DNA of 48,686 bases from Psychrobacter immobilis (GCA_904846265.1 CAJHAA010000021.1:1-48686); one strand, 5' to 3'; shown: positions 25,762-35,515, counted from the stretch's first letter. Numbers and translations are program-made. Notes: a model not told the origin generated them from the sequence alone.

Positions 25762-26595
25762 GTGGAATTAATCATTTTTTTAATCATAGGTGCGCTAGCA
25801 GGATTTGCTGCGGGGCTATTTGGTGTGGGCGGTGGCACAATTATCGTGCCATTATTATTCATCGTCTTTACGCAAATGGGTTACAGCCCTGACAATATCA
25901 TGCATTTGGCATTGGGGACGTCACTGGCGACCATCATTGTCACCTCTATCAGCTCGCTCATGGCACACAATAAAAAAGGCGCAGTCATGTGGCCTGTCTT
26001 CAAAAATCTGGCACCAGGCTTAGCGATTGGTTGCTTTTTAGGGGCAGGGATTGCAGGGCAGATATCTGGGCTGTATCTTCAGCTCATTGTTGGCGTATTT
26101 TTGCTTTGGGTCGCCTACAAGATGTTTTTCGGTGGCAAAAAACAGGTTGCTAATCATGCTACCAATTCTAGTAGTGCCGATGATGCTAATACACAACTGC
26201 CTTCGAAACCTAAGCAATTAGCAGCAGGTGGGGTTATCGGTATCGCTTCTGCTATTTTCGGTATTGGCGGCGGTAGCTTAACCGTGCCTTATCTCACGCG
26301 TTATGGTGTAGTCATGCAAAAAGCCGTTGGCACCTCAGCAGCTTGTGGTCTGCCGATTGCTATTGCTGGAGCATTAGGTTTTATGTTTTTTGGGATGCAG
26401 CAACGAATTGATGTGCCTAACACCATTGGCTTTGTGCATATTTATGCCTTTTTAGGGATCAGCATCATGAGCTTTTTTACCGCCAAGCTAGGCGCGAAAG
26501 TTGCTCATATACTATCACCAGAGCTTTTAAAGAAGTGCTTTTCGGTGTTATTAACGGTTGTGGGGTGTTATTTTCTTTATAAGGGGTTGGTTTAA
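25762..26595 (+). CDS. TauE/SafE-family sulfite exporter-like membrane protein
   Basis: The 277-residue membrane protein shows the two-fold repeat of the TauE/SafE (DUF81) family: GALAGFAAGLFGVGGGTIIVPLL at the start and GVIGIASAIFGIGGGSLTVPYL in the second half. Each has the GxGGG/xxVP signature, with a polar Ser/Asp/Asn linker between them (about residues 130-152). About eight membrane helices are visible. Members export sulfite, sulfonates or other organic anions. It starts with GTG at 25762 and follows the flavin reductase gene by 77 bases, so it may belong to the same sulfur-related transcription unit. Confidence 0.88.
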   Translation: MELIIFLIIGALAGFAAGLFGVGGGTIIVPLLFIVFTQMGYSPDNIMHLALGTSLATIIVTSISSLMAHNKKGAVMWPVFKNLAPGLAIGCFLGAGIAGQISGLYLQLIVGVFLLWVAYKMFFGGKKQVANHATNSSSADDANTQLPSKPKQLAAGGVIGIASAIFGIGGGSLTVPYLTRYGVVMQKAVGTSAACGLPIAIAGALGFMFFGMQQRIDVPNTIGFVHIYAFLGISIMSFFTAKLGAKVAHILSPELLKKCFSVLLTVVGCYFLYKGLV

Positions 26596-26705
26596 GTATT
26601 TATATTGGCGCGTTTACACTGCAACGTTTAGATCGTTCAAAAGTTTATTTTGAGTGGTTCTCTTATATCAATCTACTTTAAGTGGTCTATTAATGGGTCT
26701 AAAGT

Positions 26706-27127
26706 GTGAAATATCTGGTTCCCTCGGGGTATACTCTTTTGTTTTTCAGAATGATCTTTGGAAAGAGAAAATCATTTTTCCTAAAGTCTGATAGCAACTT
26801 AGAGGTTAGTAGCACAAGTGCTGGTAGGTTATTCAAAGAAGGTTTGCTAACCTCTCTTTCTAACCCAAAATCTATCTTATTTTTTATGGCTGTATTTCCG
26901 CAATTTATCGATACTGAACAAGCCTAGCTTTCTCAATTTCTGATTTTAGCTTCAGCTTTTTGCCTCTTGGTCTTACTAATCCATTTTTGCTACGCAGAAG
27001 CATTTGCTTTAGCCAGTCGATATCTATGGAAAGCTCAAGATAATCTATAGTTAATTACAAAAATAGGCGGTGCAATATTAATGCTCATTGCCGTTCTATT
27101 GTGTGTAAGTGTGGTGCTCGCTCTCTA
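26706..27127 (+). pseudogene. LysE/RhtB-family amino-acid exporter remnant
   Basis: One frame preserves the second half of a LysE-type exporter, with KEGLLTSLSNPKSILFFMAV (the family NPK motif) and then QFLILASAFCLLVLLIHFCYAEAF. The frame contains internal stops at 26925-26927 and after KAQDNL near 27050. The N-terminal half with its PGP motif is missing, since an in-frame stop lies just upstream of 26706. It ends with hydrophobic GGAILMLIAVLLCVSVVLAL. This is a decayed gene that was not removed; the neighbouring EamA transporter is intact. Confidence 0.8.
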
Positions 27128-27208
27128 AAAGCATCCTATGGTTAATACGAGATTGTCATAAAATTTTTTTAAATATAATAATCAGCCATAACTTCCTAGG
27201 CCAACTAC

Positions 27209-28153
27209 ATGACTCCTATATACACTGCATTGGCTGTACTTGTTACTTTTATTTGGGGTGTGAACTTTACCTTTATTGCATGGGGACTTGAAAGCTTTCC
27301 ACCGCTAATGCTCACCGCCCTGCGTTTTTTCTTTACCGCTGTGCCACTGGTTTTTTTTCTAAAACCGCCCAAATTTAACCGTACATTATTTATCTATGCT
27401 ATCGGTACGTTTGTCATGCAGTATGCTTTTGTATTTACTGCCATGCACTTAGGGGCATCAGCAGGATTGACGGCACTATTGCTACAAATTCAAATTTTTA
27501 TTACCGTATTGTTGGCGTATTTTATACTGGGTGAGGCAGTGAGTCGCATGCAAATCATCGGTATGCTGGTCGGTGTGCTAGGGCTTAGCGTCATCGCGTT
27601 GAACCTTGGTGGTGATATGCCTCTGGCTGGGTTTGTCTGTATCTTGATTGCGGCCATAGGCTGGAGCTTTGGTAACATTGCTTCAAAACAGGCGTCAACA
27701 CAAGCGACGCAGCAAGGATCAGACGGGGCTATTATTTCGTCTAATACTGGAAGGAATAAGGCATCCGCGTTGTCTGCTCTCACTCTCGTGGTTTGGGGTG
27801 GTCTGATCGCTTGCGTGATTTTAACTCTATCTTCTCTCATATTTGAGACCGAGGCATGGCAGCTGGCGACGTTTAACGAGGCATCGCTTAAGTCTTGGTT
27901 ATCACTTGGGTTTATCGTGTATGTCTCAACGCTGATTGGCTTTGGACTGTGGGCGCATCTGCTTAGCCAAAATACGGCTTCTAAGGTGATGCCGTTTGCT
28001 CTATTGGTGCCAGTATTCGGTATGACAACCTCAGTGCTGCTTACAGGAGAGGTCGTGACATGGTGGAAGATGCTGGCAATGATATTGATATTGTCGGGGT
28101 TGGTGCTAGCGAATATAAGAATGAAACTGGGAAGAAAGCGCCAGCCAATATGA
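27209..28153 (+). CDS. EamA-family (drug/metabolite transporter) permease
   Basis: About ten membrane helices in two EamA repeats are visible in 314 residues: FIWGVNFTFIAWGLESFPP opens the first and AAIGWSFGNIASKQ the second. A polar loop of about 25 residues (Gln/Ser/Thr-rich) lies between the halves. EamA permeases export amino acids or metabolites, or take up cofactors; the substrate cannot be inferred here. The translation start ATG 27209 has only a weak ribosome binding site. It follows the LysE remnant, another export family, which is suggestive but not proof of linked function. A hairpin at 28223-28257 may end its transcript. Confidence 0.88.
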   Translation: MTPIYTALAVLVTFIWGVNFTFIAWGLESFPPLMLTALRFFFTAVPLVFFLKPPKFNRTLFIYAIGTFVMQYAFVFTAMHLGASAGLTALLLQIQIFITVLLAYFILGEAVSRMQIIGMLVGVLGLSVIALNLGGDMPLAGFVCILIAAIGWSFGNIASKQASTQATQQGSDGAIISSNTGRNKASALSALTLVVWGGLIACVILTLSSLIFETEAWQLATFNEASLKSWLSLGFIVYVSTLIGFGLWAHLLSQNTASKVMPFALLVPVFGMTTSVLLTGEVVTWWKMLAMILILSGLVLANIRMKLGRKRQPI

Positions 28154-28222
28154 TGTTAGCTGTTCTTATTCCTATAACAGCGCTTACGGGAAATAAAAAT
28201 AAAAATCTAAAAGCTCATAGCC

Positions 28223-28257
28223 GAAGGTTCAAGTCCTCACTAAGGTATCGAACCTTC
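28223..28257 (+). terminator. Possible weak terminator after the EamA gene
   Basis: GAAGGTTC (28223-28230) pairs perfectly with GAACCTTC (28250-28257) around a 19-base loop. There is no T-run after it, so termination is uncertain. Confidence 0.3.
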
Positions 28258-28318
28258 ATATCTAGCATCAGTATGTCGACTTCTTTGATATGACTATCTA
28301 AGATAAACCTTACGCTGT

Positions 28319-29104
28319 TTAACCTTTAGCGCTGTCTACCCAAGAAAATTCTTCCAAGATACGCATCCATTGATCGTCTAATTTAGCTTTTAGCAATAAC
28401 GGCTCACTAGTGACAGGGTGGCTGAGCGCTAAAGTCTGAGCATGCAGCAGCATGCGCGTACAGTCATAATGAGTACGAAAAAATCGTGTGTGCCGTATAT
28501 CACCGTGGCTAGTATCACCCACGATATGATGGAATACATGTCGCATGTGCCGACGCAGCTGATGCTTGCGCCCAGTCTCGGGTGTTAAGCGCACAAGACT
28601 ATAGCGGCTCGTGTCATGCTTTTTTGATACGGCAAATGGTAGCTCAATTTGTGCCAAACTTTGCCAATGGGTCACCGCCTCTTGAGCGGGTTTGTCCAAA
28701 TCAGCAAACTTATCGGCGATGGCATCGGGTTGAAAGCTCAGCGCATAATCAACGGTGCCTTGTTCTGACATATAGCCGCGCACCACGGCTAAATACTGCT
28801 TGGTAACTTTGTGTTCAGTAAAAGCCTCGCCAAGGCTGCGCGCCACGGCTGAGCTCTTGGCAAACAATAATACGCCCGATGTGGGCTTGTCTAACCGGTG
28901 CACTGGAAACACGTGGCAACCTACCGCATCACGGGTGAGTTGCATGGCAAAGCGCGTCTCGCCTTTATCTAGCCAACTGCGATGCACCAATAGACCAGCC
29001 TCTTTATTAATTGCCACCAGAAATTCATCTTCATAGATTATTTCTATTTGACTAGCGATTTGATTGGCGGTGCCGCTTTCGATATCCATGTTTTCATTGT
29101 CCAT
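28319..29104 (-). CDS. truC: tRNA pseudouridine(65) synthase
   Basis: The protein belongs to the RluA/TruC pseudouridine synthases: catalytic Asp72 in HRLDKPTSG, IEIIYEDEFLVAINKEAGLLVH at the start, and the distinctive TruC block HQLRRHMRHVFHHIVGDTSH followed by DCTRMLLHA. TruC converts uridine 65 of some tRNAs to pseudouridine in the cytoplasm. At 261 residues it is of expected length for this family. It starts with ATG at 29104 and is transcribed alone, downstream of glmS but separated from it by a terminator. Confidence 0.88.
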   Translation of the reverse strand: MDNENMDIESGTANQIASQIEIIYEDEFLVAINKEAGLLVHRSWLDKGETRFAMQLTRDAVGCHVFPVHRLDKPTSGVLLFAKSSAVARSLGEAFTEHKVTKQYLAVVRGYMSEQGTVDYALSFQPDAIADKFADLDKPAQEAVTHWQSLAQIELPFAVSKKHDTSRYSLVRLTPETGRKHQLRRHMRHVFHHIVGDTSHGDIRHTRFFRTHYDCTRMLLHAQTLALSHPVTSEPLLLKAKLDDQWMRILEEFSWVDSAKG

Positions 29105-29173
29105 ACTGTAGATACAGTAATTATATAAGTGATTGAATTATATAAATTACTGATATTTTTCTATTTCGTTATT

Positions 29174-29218
29174 CACAAAAAATCCTTCGCTATCTTATTC
29201 GTACCAGATAGCGAAGGA
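29174..29218 (-). terminator. Rho-independent terminator of glmS
   Basis: On the minus strand a 13-bp stem (TCCTTCGCTATCT with AGATAGCGAAGGA, 29183-29218) is followed by a T-run (bases 29182-29174). It lies 46 bases after the glmS stop. Confidence 0.85.
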
Positions 29219-29264
29219 CTCGGTGTAAAAAGCAATTTATTGATAATAAAATCAAATACTTATA

Positions 29265-31109
29265 TTACTCAACAGTCACTGATTTAGCAAGGTTACGTGG
29301 CTGATCGACGTCTGTACCGCGCATTACTGCGACATGGTATGACAACAGCTGTACGGGTACGCTATAGACGATAGGGGCAAGCGTCTCGCACACATCAGGC
29401 ACATAAACCACGTGCATTCTATCTTCTGCAACCATCTTGCTTTCTTCACTGGCAAATACAAACAGCTCACCGTGGCGCGCGTGTACCTCTTGCATGTTGG
29501 CTTTTAGCTTATCAAACATACTGTCTTTTGGCGCTAGTACGACGATGGGCATGTCTTTATCGACCAATGCCAATGGACCGTGTTTCAGCTCGCCTGCTGC
29601 GTAGCCTTCGGCGTGAATATACGAGATTTCTTTCAGCTTTAAAGCGCCTTCTAGCGCTATTGGAAACTGCAAACCACGACCTAAAAACAGGCAGCTCTTT
29701 TTATACTCAAAATGCTCACTCATGGCTTTGATAGGCGCATCGAGGTTTAAGCTGGCATGTAGTTGACCACGTAGCTCTTGTAATTGACCAAGCAAGGTAC
29801 TCAGGTTTTCGCCAGTCATGCGCTCTTGAACCACACCTACTTTTAAGACCAATAGCATTAAAGCGGCGAGCTGAGTGGTGAATGCTTTGGTAGAAGCAAC
29901 ACCAATCTCGGGACCGGCAAGCGTTGGTAAAAAGATATCCGTCTCACGTACCAAAGAAGATGTCGGTACGTTGCATAATGCTAAGCTGACTAGACCTGCT
30001 GGCGTGTGCTTTTGAATATCACGTAGCGCCGATAACGTGTCTGCCGTTTCGCCAGATTGAGAAATACAAATGACGAGTGTGTTGTCGATGACGACAGGAT
30101 TGCGATAGCGGAATTCACTAGCGACTTCAACGGAACAAGGCACACGAATAAGGCTCTCAAACCAATATTTTGCGACCAAGCCTGAGTGGTAACTGGTACC
30201 ACAAGCGATGACTTGGACATGCTTAATGCCTTTTAATTGCGCTTCATGACGCTGTAAAAAATCATCGCGCAGTTTAGATGGCTCATCGCTATCTACAGCC
30301 ATCTCAACAGTACGGGCAACTGCGTCTGGCTGCTCATAGATTTCTTTGAGCATATAATGCTTAAACTCGCCTTTATCGGCATTGTGTTGTGCCGCATCAA
30401 TTTCATGTATCTGACGTTTTACTTCGACACCATCGGCATAAACCTGAATGCTACTGCGCGTCAATTTGGCGATATCACCTTCTTCTAGGTACATAAAGCG
30501 ATTGGTGACCGGTAGTAGGGCTAATTGATCAGAAGCAATAAAATTCTCACCGATACCCACACCAATCACTAGTGGAGAGCCTAAACGAACGGTAATCAAT
30601 TCTTCTGGGCAGTCGATATGTAGAATACCAAGAGCAAATGCGCCATGTAATAACGGAATAACGGCACGAACCGCTTGTAGTAAATCAGGCGTTGTTTTGT
30701 AGATATCATTGATTAGATGAGCGACGACTTCGGTATCGGTCTGCGACGTAAATACGTAACCTTTAGCAATCAATTCTTCTTTTAACTCGGCATAGTTTTC
30801 AACGATACCGTTATGTACGACAGCAATCTTGCCTGATACGTGCGGATGGGCATTACGCTGTGCCGGCTCGCCATGGGTGGCCCAACGTGTATGCGCAATA
30901 CCAATATGACCATCGAAAAATTCAGGATTAACTGCCACAGCATCGACCAGCGCTTGCACCTTGCCCACTTGACGCTCGCGATGGAGTTCGCCATCACGAA
31001 TGACGGTCAGACCGGCAGAATCATAACCACGGTATTCTAGACGCTTAAGACCCTCAAGTAAGATATTAGCGATATTACGCTCAGCGACTGCTCCAACGAT
31101 TCCACACAT
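29265..31109 (-). CDS. glmS: Glutamine-fructose-6-phosphate aminotransferase (isomerizing)
   Basis: GlmS makes glucosamine-6-phosphate from fructose-6-phosphate and glutamine, the first committed step toward UDP-GlcNAc for peptidoglycan and LPS. The 614-residue chain has Cys2 as glutaminase nucleophile (MCGIVGAVAERNI), the class II amidotransferase domain to about 240, and two SIS sugar-isomerase domains, with ISQSGETADT and VASTKAFTTQ in the first. It ends in the typical DQPRNLAKSVTVE. It follows glmU by 247 bases on the same strand, as in the E. coli glmUS order, and ends at a strong terminator. Confidence 0.97.
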   Translation of the reverse strand: MCGIVGAVAERNIANILLEGLKRLEYRGYDSAGLTVIRDGELHRERQVGKVQALVDAVAVNPEFFDGHIGIAHTRWATHGEPAQRNAHPHVSGKIAVVHNGIVENYAELKEELIAKGYVFTSQTDTEVVAHLINDIYKTTPDLLQAVRAVIPLLHGAFALGILHIDCPEELITVRLGSPLVIGVGIGENFIASDQLALLPVTNRFMYLEEGDIAKLTRSSIQVYADGVEVKRQIHEIDAAQHNADKGEFKHYMLKEIYEQPDAVARTVEMAVDSDEPSKLRDDFLQRHEAQLKGIKHVQVIACGTSYHSGLVAKYWFESLIRVPCSVEVASEFRYRNPVVIDNTLVICISQSGETADTLSALRDIQKHTPAGLVSLALCNVPTSSLVRETDIFLPTLAGPEIGVASTKAFTTQLAALMLLVLKVGVVQERMTGENLSTLLGQLQELRGQLHASLNLDAPIKAMSEHFEYKKSCLFLGRGLQFPIALEGALKLKEISYIHAEGYAAGELKHGPLALVDKDMPIVVLAPKDSMFDKLKANMQEVHARHGELFVFASEESKMVAEDRMHVVYVPDVCETLAPIVYSVPVQLLSYHVAVMRGTDVDQPRNLAKSVTVE

Positions 31110-31277
31110 AACTATTCCTTAAATTCGATGTTTCATGTTTTGATTTTTAAAGGCTTCAATGTTTCAAAGCTTAACCGCTCAAATACTTTGAGAGGCGATA
31201 ATGTTCAGTCAATAAATAATAGAAGTTCATACTGGCAGAGCTTTTATACTACCAATTTTGACGTTATAAATATAAGG

Positions 31278-31308
31278 AAGCAGCATCACAAAAATTGTCA
31301 TGCTGCTT
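31278..31308. other. Inverted repeat between glmU and glmS
   Basis: AAGCAGCAT (31278-31286) pairs with ATGCTGCTT (31300-31308) across 13 bases. It sits in the 247-bp spacer before glmS. Without a T-run it is not a clear terminator; it may be an mRNA processing or stabilising structure. Confidence 0.4.
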
Positions 31309-31356
31309 AGTATTACTTCAATAGATATTGTTCAAAATGCTTGTGATTGACCATTG

Positions 31357-32739
31357 CTATTTTGACTGTTTGGTCGGACGCTGAAAGTCGTTTTTCTGAG
31401 TTTGTCGTGCCCGTCCAAAGGCTAATGCTTTACTGTCGACGTCTTTAGTAATCACTGAACCTGCGGCAACCGTAGCGGTATCACCAATAGTCACAGGTGC
31501 CACTAAACTTGAGTTCGAACCAATGAAGGCATTGTCTTCAATAATGGTTTGTGATTTATTGGCACCATCATAATTACAAGTAATAACGCCTGCGCCGACA
31601 TTGACATCTTTACCAATGGTCGTATCACCGATATAACTCAAGTGATTAACCTTGCTACCATGGCCGACCGTTGATTTTTTAATCTCGACGAAATTACCGA
31701 CTTTACTGTTGCTAGCCAATACGGTTTCAGGACGCAAATGGGCGAAAGGACCAACATCAACACCTGCCCCAATCTCAGCGCGATCAATCACGCAATAAGG
31801 TTTTATGTGGCAGGCATTACCAATGTGGGCGTTTTTAATGACACAGCCCGCTTCGATATAAACATTGTCACCTAAGACACAATCACCCTCGAATACCACA
31901 CCCACATCGACAAACACATCTTGACCCGCAGTCAAGGTACCGCGAATATCAACGCGACTTGGATCAGCAAACTGCACGCCCGCTTCTTGCAAGTCGGCAA
32001 CCAGTTTGCCTTGCCAAGTGCGCTCTAAGCTAGCGAGCTGTTGGCGGTTATTGACGCCTTCAATCTCAAAGGTATGCTCAGGCTCAATCGCGACAATATT
32101 AATGCCTTCAGCGACCGCCATTTTGACGATATCCGTCAGATAGTATTCTTGCTGCGCATTGTCATTAGACAGTTTTGGCAGGTATTTATGTAATAACGCA
32201 TTATCGACGCAGTAAATACCGCTATTAATCTCTTGGATTTTCTGCTCATCGGCGCTGGCATCTTTTTGCTCGACGATGGCTTCGATATTGCCGTCTTTGT
32301 CACGTTTGATACGACCGAGACCAAAAGGATTATCTACGGTCAATGTCAACATTGACATGCCCTCGGTGTTAGCCGCTTGTAGCGTTGCTAATGTCTGGCA
32401 GCTGACTAATGGCACATCACCATAGAGAATCAGGCTTTGCCCTTCTTTGGGTAATTCCGACAGGGTTACTTTCACCGCATGTCCAGTACCTAATTGCTCA
32501 GTCTGAGCAACCCAAGTAATAGGCAGATGCGCATATTGAGCATTGATATCTGCTTGGACTTGCTCGCCACCAAAACCATGAACAATAATGGTGTCGTCAA
32601 CCGTTAATTGATGACACGTATCAAGGACATGACCCAATAACGACTTACCAGCCAATGTCTGTAGCACTTTTGGCTTAGCCGACTGCATACGCGTGCCTTT
32701 GCCAGCAGCGAGGATGATTACCGAGAGGGGAGTTGTCAT
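31357..32739 (-). CDS. glmU: Bifunctional UDP-GlcNAc pyrophosphorylase / GlcN-1-P acetyltransferase
   Basis: GlmU acetylates glucosamine-1-phosphate and couples it to UTP to give UDP-GlcNAc. The N-terminal uridyltransferase domain shows ILAAGKGTRMQSAKPK near residue 10 and the LYGDVPLVS metal site. From about 255 onward the chain turns into a left-handed beta-helix of hexapeptide repeats with the acetyltransferase residues in PFAHLRPET and the loop VITCNYDGANK. At 460 residues it is normal length. It starts with ATG at 32739 and leads the glmU-glmS unit. Confidence 0.97.
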   Translation of the reverse strand: MTTPLSVIILAAGKGTRMQSAKPKVLQTLAGKSLLGHVLDTCHQLTVDDTIIVHGFGGEQVQADINAQYAHLPITWVAQTEQLGTGHAVKVTLSELPKEGQSLILYGDVPLVSCQTLATLQAANTEGMSMLTLTVDNPFGLGRIKRDKDGNIEAIVEQKDASADEQKIQEINSGIYCVDNALLHKYLPKLSNDNAQQEYYLTDIVKMAVAEGINIVAIEPEHTFEIEGVNNRQQLASLERTWQGKLVADLQEAGVQFADPSRVDIRGTLTAGQDVFVDVGVVFEGDCVLGDNVYIEAGCVIKNAHIGNACHIKPYCVIDRAEIGAGVDVGPFAHLRPETVLASNSKVGNFVEIKKSTVGHGSKVNHLSYIGDTTIGKDVNVGAGVITCNYDGANKSQTIIEDNAFIGSNSSLVAPVTIGDTATVAAGSVITKDVDSKALAFGRARQTQKNDFQRPTKQSK

Positions 32740-32996
32740 AATAGCCTACAAATGTAACAAAATATAATTTCAAATTATAACGCAAACCGTCATTTAACTA
32801 AAACGCTATGTCGTGACATCTTTGTAACTTGCGTTGCTTGTCATGGGCTTACCATTTACTGGTGGCTTGCTGATAAATTGGCTATCGTCACAAACGCATT
32901 ATTAAAAAAGTGGGAGAGTCAAAAAAATGGTGGACTATAAACGACTATCGGTTATAAAAGACCGTCGCTTATATAAAAGCGAGGCTAATTTAACAA

Positions 32997-33575
32997 TTAA
33001 AGGATGGTGGTATAAATAATGATCCAAACGGCTGCTGCCATGACCCCTGCGATGATGTCATCAAGCATGATACCTAGGCCGCCTGCGACTTTTTTATCTG
33101 CCCAGCCAATCGGTGGTGGCTTAATAATGTCAAAAAAGCGGAATAATATAAAGGCGATAATAATGGCAACAATAGAAGAGGTTTGGGCGATATTTTGCCA
33201 AAAATTGCCGTCAGCGATACCCATATAAGATAGCGGCAGTAGAGTAAGCCACATGCCTGCCCATTCATCCCAGACGATATGCGGGTTATCATGACCACCC
33301 ATTAGCTCTGAGGTACGACCGCATATCCAACTACCAATCACACAAGAGAGAATGGTAATAATCAAAAATGGCACGAATCCTAAGCTTAGCAATGGTATCG
33401 CGACGATTAAGCCACCAACCGTGCCCCAAGTACCGGGTGCACGGCGAGGCAGACCACTACCTAAACCCAACCCAAGCCAATAAACCAAACGGTCAAGCAT
33501 CGTAGCAGTAGTAGGTAGCGGTGGACAATCATTGGCTTTACGGATATCAGGCTTAGATAGGTTGTGATCAATCAT
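32997..33575 (-). CDS. pgpA: Phosphatidylglycerophosphatase A
   Basis: PgpA removes the phosphate from phosphatidylglycerol phosphate at the inner membrane to give phosphatidylglycerol. Its 192 residues show the family start LGSGLPRRAPGTWGT, the acidic WDEWAGM motif, and a DDIIAGVMAA C-terminal membrane helix; about four hydrophobic segments are present. It starts with ATG at 33575, 3 bases after the thiL stop, so it is the last gene of a nusB-thiL-pgpA operon, an order shared with many gammaproteobacteria. Confidence 0.93.
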   Translation of the reverse strand: MIDHNLSKPDIRKANDCPPLPTTATMLDRLVYWLGLGLGSGLPRRAPGTWGTVGGLIVAIPLLSLGFVPFLIITILSCVIGSWICGRTSELMGGHDNPHIVWDEWAGMWLTLLPLSYMGIADGNFWQNIAQTSSIVAIIIAFILFRFFDIIKPPPIGWADKKVAGGLGIMLDDIIAGVMAAAVWIIIYTTIL

Positions 33576-33578
33576 GGG

Positions 33579-34619
33579 TTAACCTGCAAAATGTTGGTAA
33601 CCCGTCAGATTGGGCCAAGTAATAAAGGGGGCGGGATGGGCAGGTGTGATTGGCTGTCCTTGATAAAAAAGCTCTGGTCGTAAATTTTTGATAGCATCTG
33701 GCTCATTTACGGCTATGACTTCGCCGATATAGGTAACAGGCGTGTTGCTACTGTCATTGACAGGTGGTTCAATATGAGCAGGCAAAGTAAAAGCCAATTC
33801 ATAATCATCACCGCCAGCCAGCTGACACAACAAGCGCTCAGTCAACTCAGCGTTTGCCAATGCTTTGCTAGTAGGTAGCTGATCAAGATGAATGCGCATA
33901 CTAACGCTGCTTTGTTGGCAGATATGTCCAATGTCTTGATACAGACCATCAGAGATATCTATCATCGCAGTCGCACCAAGTTTTGCCAATGCTGCACCCA
34001 GTGCAATACGTGGCGTTGGCATATGTAGACGATGCGCAAGCTCAATACCGACAGCAGTATCAGGATGCTGTAGCGTATAAGCGGCATCGCCAAGCGACCC
34101 TGAGACATAGATTTTATCGCCAACTTGCGCGCCTGAACGGTAGACGGCTGGCGTCTCTTTGGTGAGTAGCCCTTGTGCGCTGACACTAAGCACTAAATTG
34201 TCGCTGCGCGTGGTATCACCACCAATCAGCGTCACCCCAAATAGCTGGCAAGCATGAAATAAGCCTTTAGCAAATTCACTTAACCAGTGCTCATTTGCCA
34301 AGCGCTCAGGCAAAGCTAACGCCAATAGAATACTATGCGGAGTTGCACCCATAGCGGCAATATCTGAGACGTTCACTGCCACGGCTTTATAACCAATGGT
34401 AAATGCCAGCTTATTCACTTGCTCCCAGTCAGCGCTAAAGTGTCGACCTTGAACCAGCGTATCAATACAGCTGACCAAGCGCGCGCCTGCAGGCAAGCTC
34501 ATCACCGCGGCATCATCACCAATGCCTTTTTCAACACTGCCTTTGTCGACACCGCTAGACAATGACTGTGCAGCTTGCATTTGGGAGAATATACGCTCAA
34601 TCAGCTCAAACTCATTCAT
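33579..34619 (-). CDS. thiL: Thiamine-monophosphate kinase
   Basis: ThiL phosphorylates thiamine monophosphate to thiamine diphosphate with ATP. The 346-residue protein shows MNEFELIERIF at the start, the GIGDDAAV metal/nucleotide motif near 28, GLTLIGGDTTRS-like residues (VTLIGGDTTRSD) and the ISDGLYQDIGHI block. It lies 2 bases after nusB and 3 bases before pgpA, so translation is closely coupled. The length is slightly above the usual 325. Confidence 0.95.
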   Translation of the reverse strand: MNEFELIERIFSQMQAAQSLSSGVDKGSVEKGIGDDAAVMSLPAGARLVSCIDTLVQGRHFSADWEQVNKLAFTIGYKAVAVNVSDIAAMGATPHSILLALALPERLANEHWLSEFAKGLFHACQLFGVTLIGGDTTRSDNLVLSVSAQGLLTKETPAVYRSGAQVGDKIYVSGSLGDAAYTLQHPDTAVGIELAHRLHMPTPRIALGAALAKLGATAMIDISDGLYQDIGHICQQSSVSMRIHLDQLPTSKALANAELTERLLCQLAGGDDYELAFTLPAHIEPPVNDSSNTPVTYIGEVIAVNEPDAIKNLRPELFYQGQPITPAHPAPFITWPNLTGYQHFAG

Positions 34620-34621
34620 GA

Positions 34622-35494
34622 TTAGTCTTTGCTGTCTGCATCAGTGCGGTCTGTTTCAATCGCTTTTTTGCTCGCTTTAAAGTCACTGATATTGGCAGTA
34701 GCTTTACTAGCACTATTGCGTTTGACGGTAGCATTATTGGCGCTAATACGAGGCTTGTTTGAAGTAGTTGGTTTTTCTTCAATGGCAGCTGTATCAGCAC
34801 TACCTTCTATATCAGCGTTATCGTCAGCATTGCTATCCGCTTTTATTACAGGTTTAGCAGCCGCTTTTTGTGAGGTGCGTAAATTGGCTTTGCTATATGC
34901 TTGTACTTCAATAGCACGTAGCTCTACCGCCATTTTATCAAGGACGGCATTAATCAATTTATGCGCGTCAGTAGCGCCAAAGTGATTATTCAGCTTCATC
35001 GCTTCATCAAGTACCACTTTATAAGGAATCTCTAAGCGGTTTTGTAGCTCGTAAGCACCAATTAAAAGAATAGCGTGTTCGACGGTGTCTAATTTATCGA
35101 TTTCACGGTCAAGATGCTGAGAGATAAGGACATCTAGCGCCTCGATCTGCTCTGGGATATCACGCATCATTTCATGATAATAGCCAATATGTACAGTATG
35201 CATGGCATTGGTCGCGCGTGTACGAGCGGCGATATCGTGTGGGGCATTGTCTTTCCAGCCAAGCTTACCATCGATATCGAAGCGGCGGTCAGTGACGAGC
35301 CATTCGTATAGACCTTGCATCGCAAAGCGTCGCGCTTTACGGATAGCGGTGTGACTGGTCTTGTAAGAAGACTCACTCATATCGAAGATTTGATCACCCG
35401 CACTGCTGCTCGCGATGCGCGTGGCTTCAGCTTGTTTATCATTGGTTTGGGCGGTTTTCGCAGCGCTGATAGCGCGCTTGAGTTGGTCAGTCAT
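34622..35494 (-). CDS. nusB: Transcription antitermination factor NusB with long N- and C-terminal extensions
   Basis: NusB binds boxA RNA with NusE/S10 and prevents early termination in rRNA operons. The NusB core is at residues 48-196: [15 protein letters not shown], then [17 protein letters not shown] and [20 protein letters not shown]. Typical NusB has about 140 residues, so this 290-residue form has an extra 47 N-terminal residues rich in Ala/Gln/Ser and a 94-residue C-terminal tail rich in Ala, Lys, Asp and Asn that looks disordered. It is the first gene of the nusB-thiL-pgpA unit. An internal start close to the core is possible; M39 (35380) would give a shorter protein. Confidence 0.92.
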   Translation of the reverse strand: MTDQLKRAISAAKTAQTNDKQAEATRIASSSAGDQIFDMSESSYKTSHTAIRKARRFAMQGLYEWLVTDRRFDIDGKLGWKDNAPHDIAARTRATNAMHTVHIGYYHEMMRDIPEQIEALDVLISQHLDREIDKLDTVEHAILLIGAYELQNRLEIPYKVVLDEAMKLNNHFGATDAHKLINAVLDKMAVELRAIEVQAYSKANLRTSQKAAAKPVIKADSNADDNADIEGSADTAAIEEKPTTSNKPRISANNATVKRNSASKATANISDFKASKKAIETDRTDADSKD

Positions 35495-35515
35495 AGGGGG
35501 TCTATACCTAGTTGC

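Noticed and set aside
28223..28257. GGTTCAAGTCC looked like a tRNA T-loop.
   Set aside because: The T-stem does not pair and no acceptor, D or anticodon arm is present. The bases fit better as part of a simple 8-bp hairpin.
32949..32980. CGCTT/AAGCG hairpin as pgpA terminator.
   Set aside because: Only about 6 bp of stem with a weak T-rich tail. It may help termination but I cannot support it as a feature.
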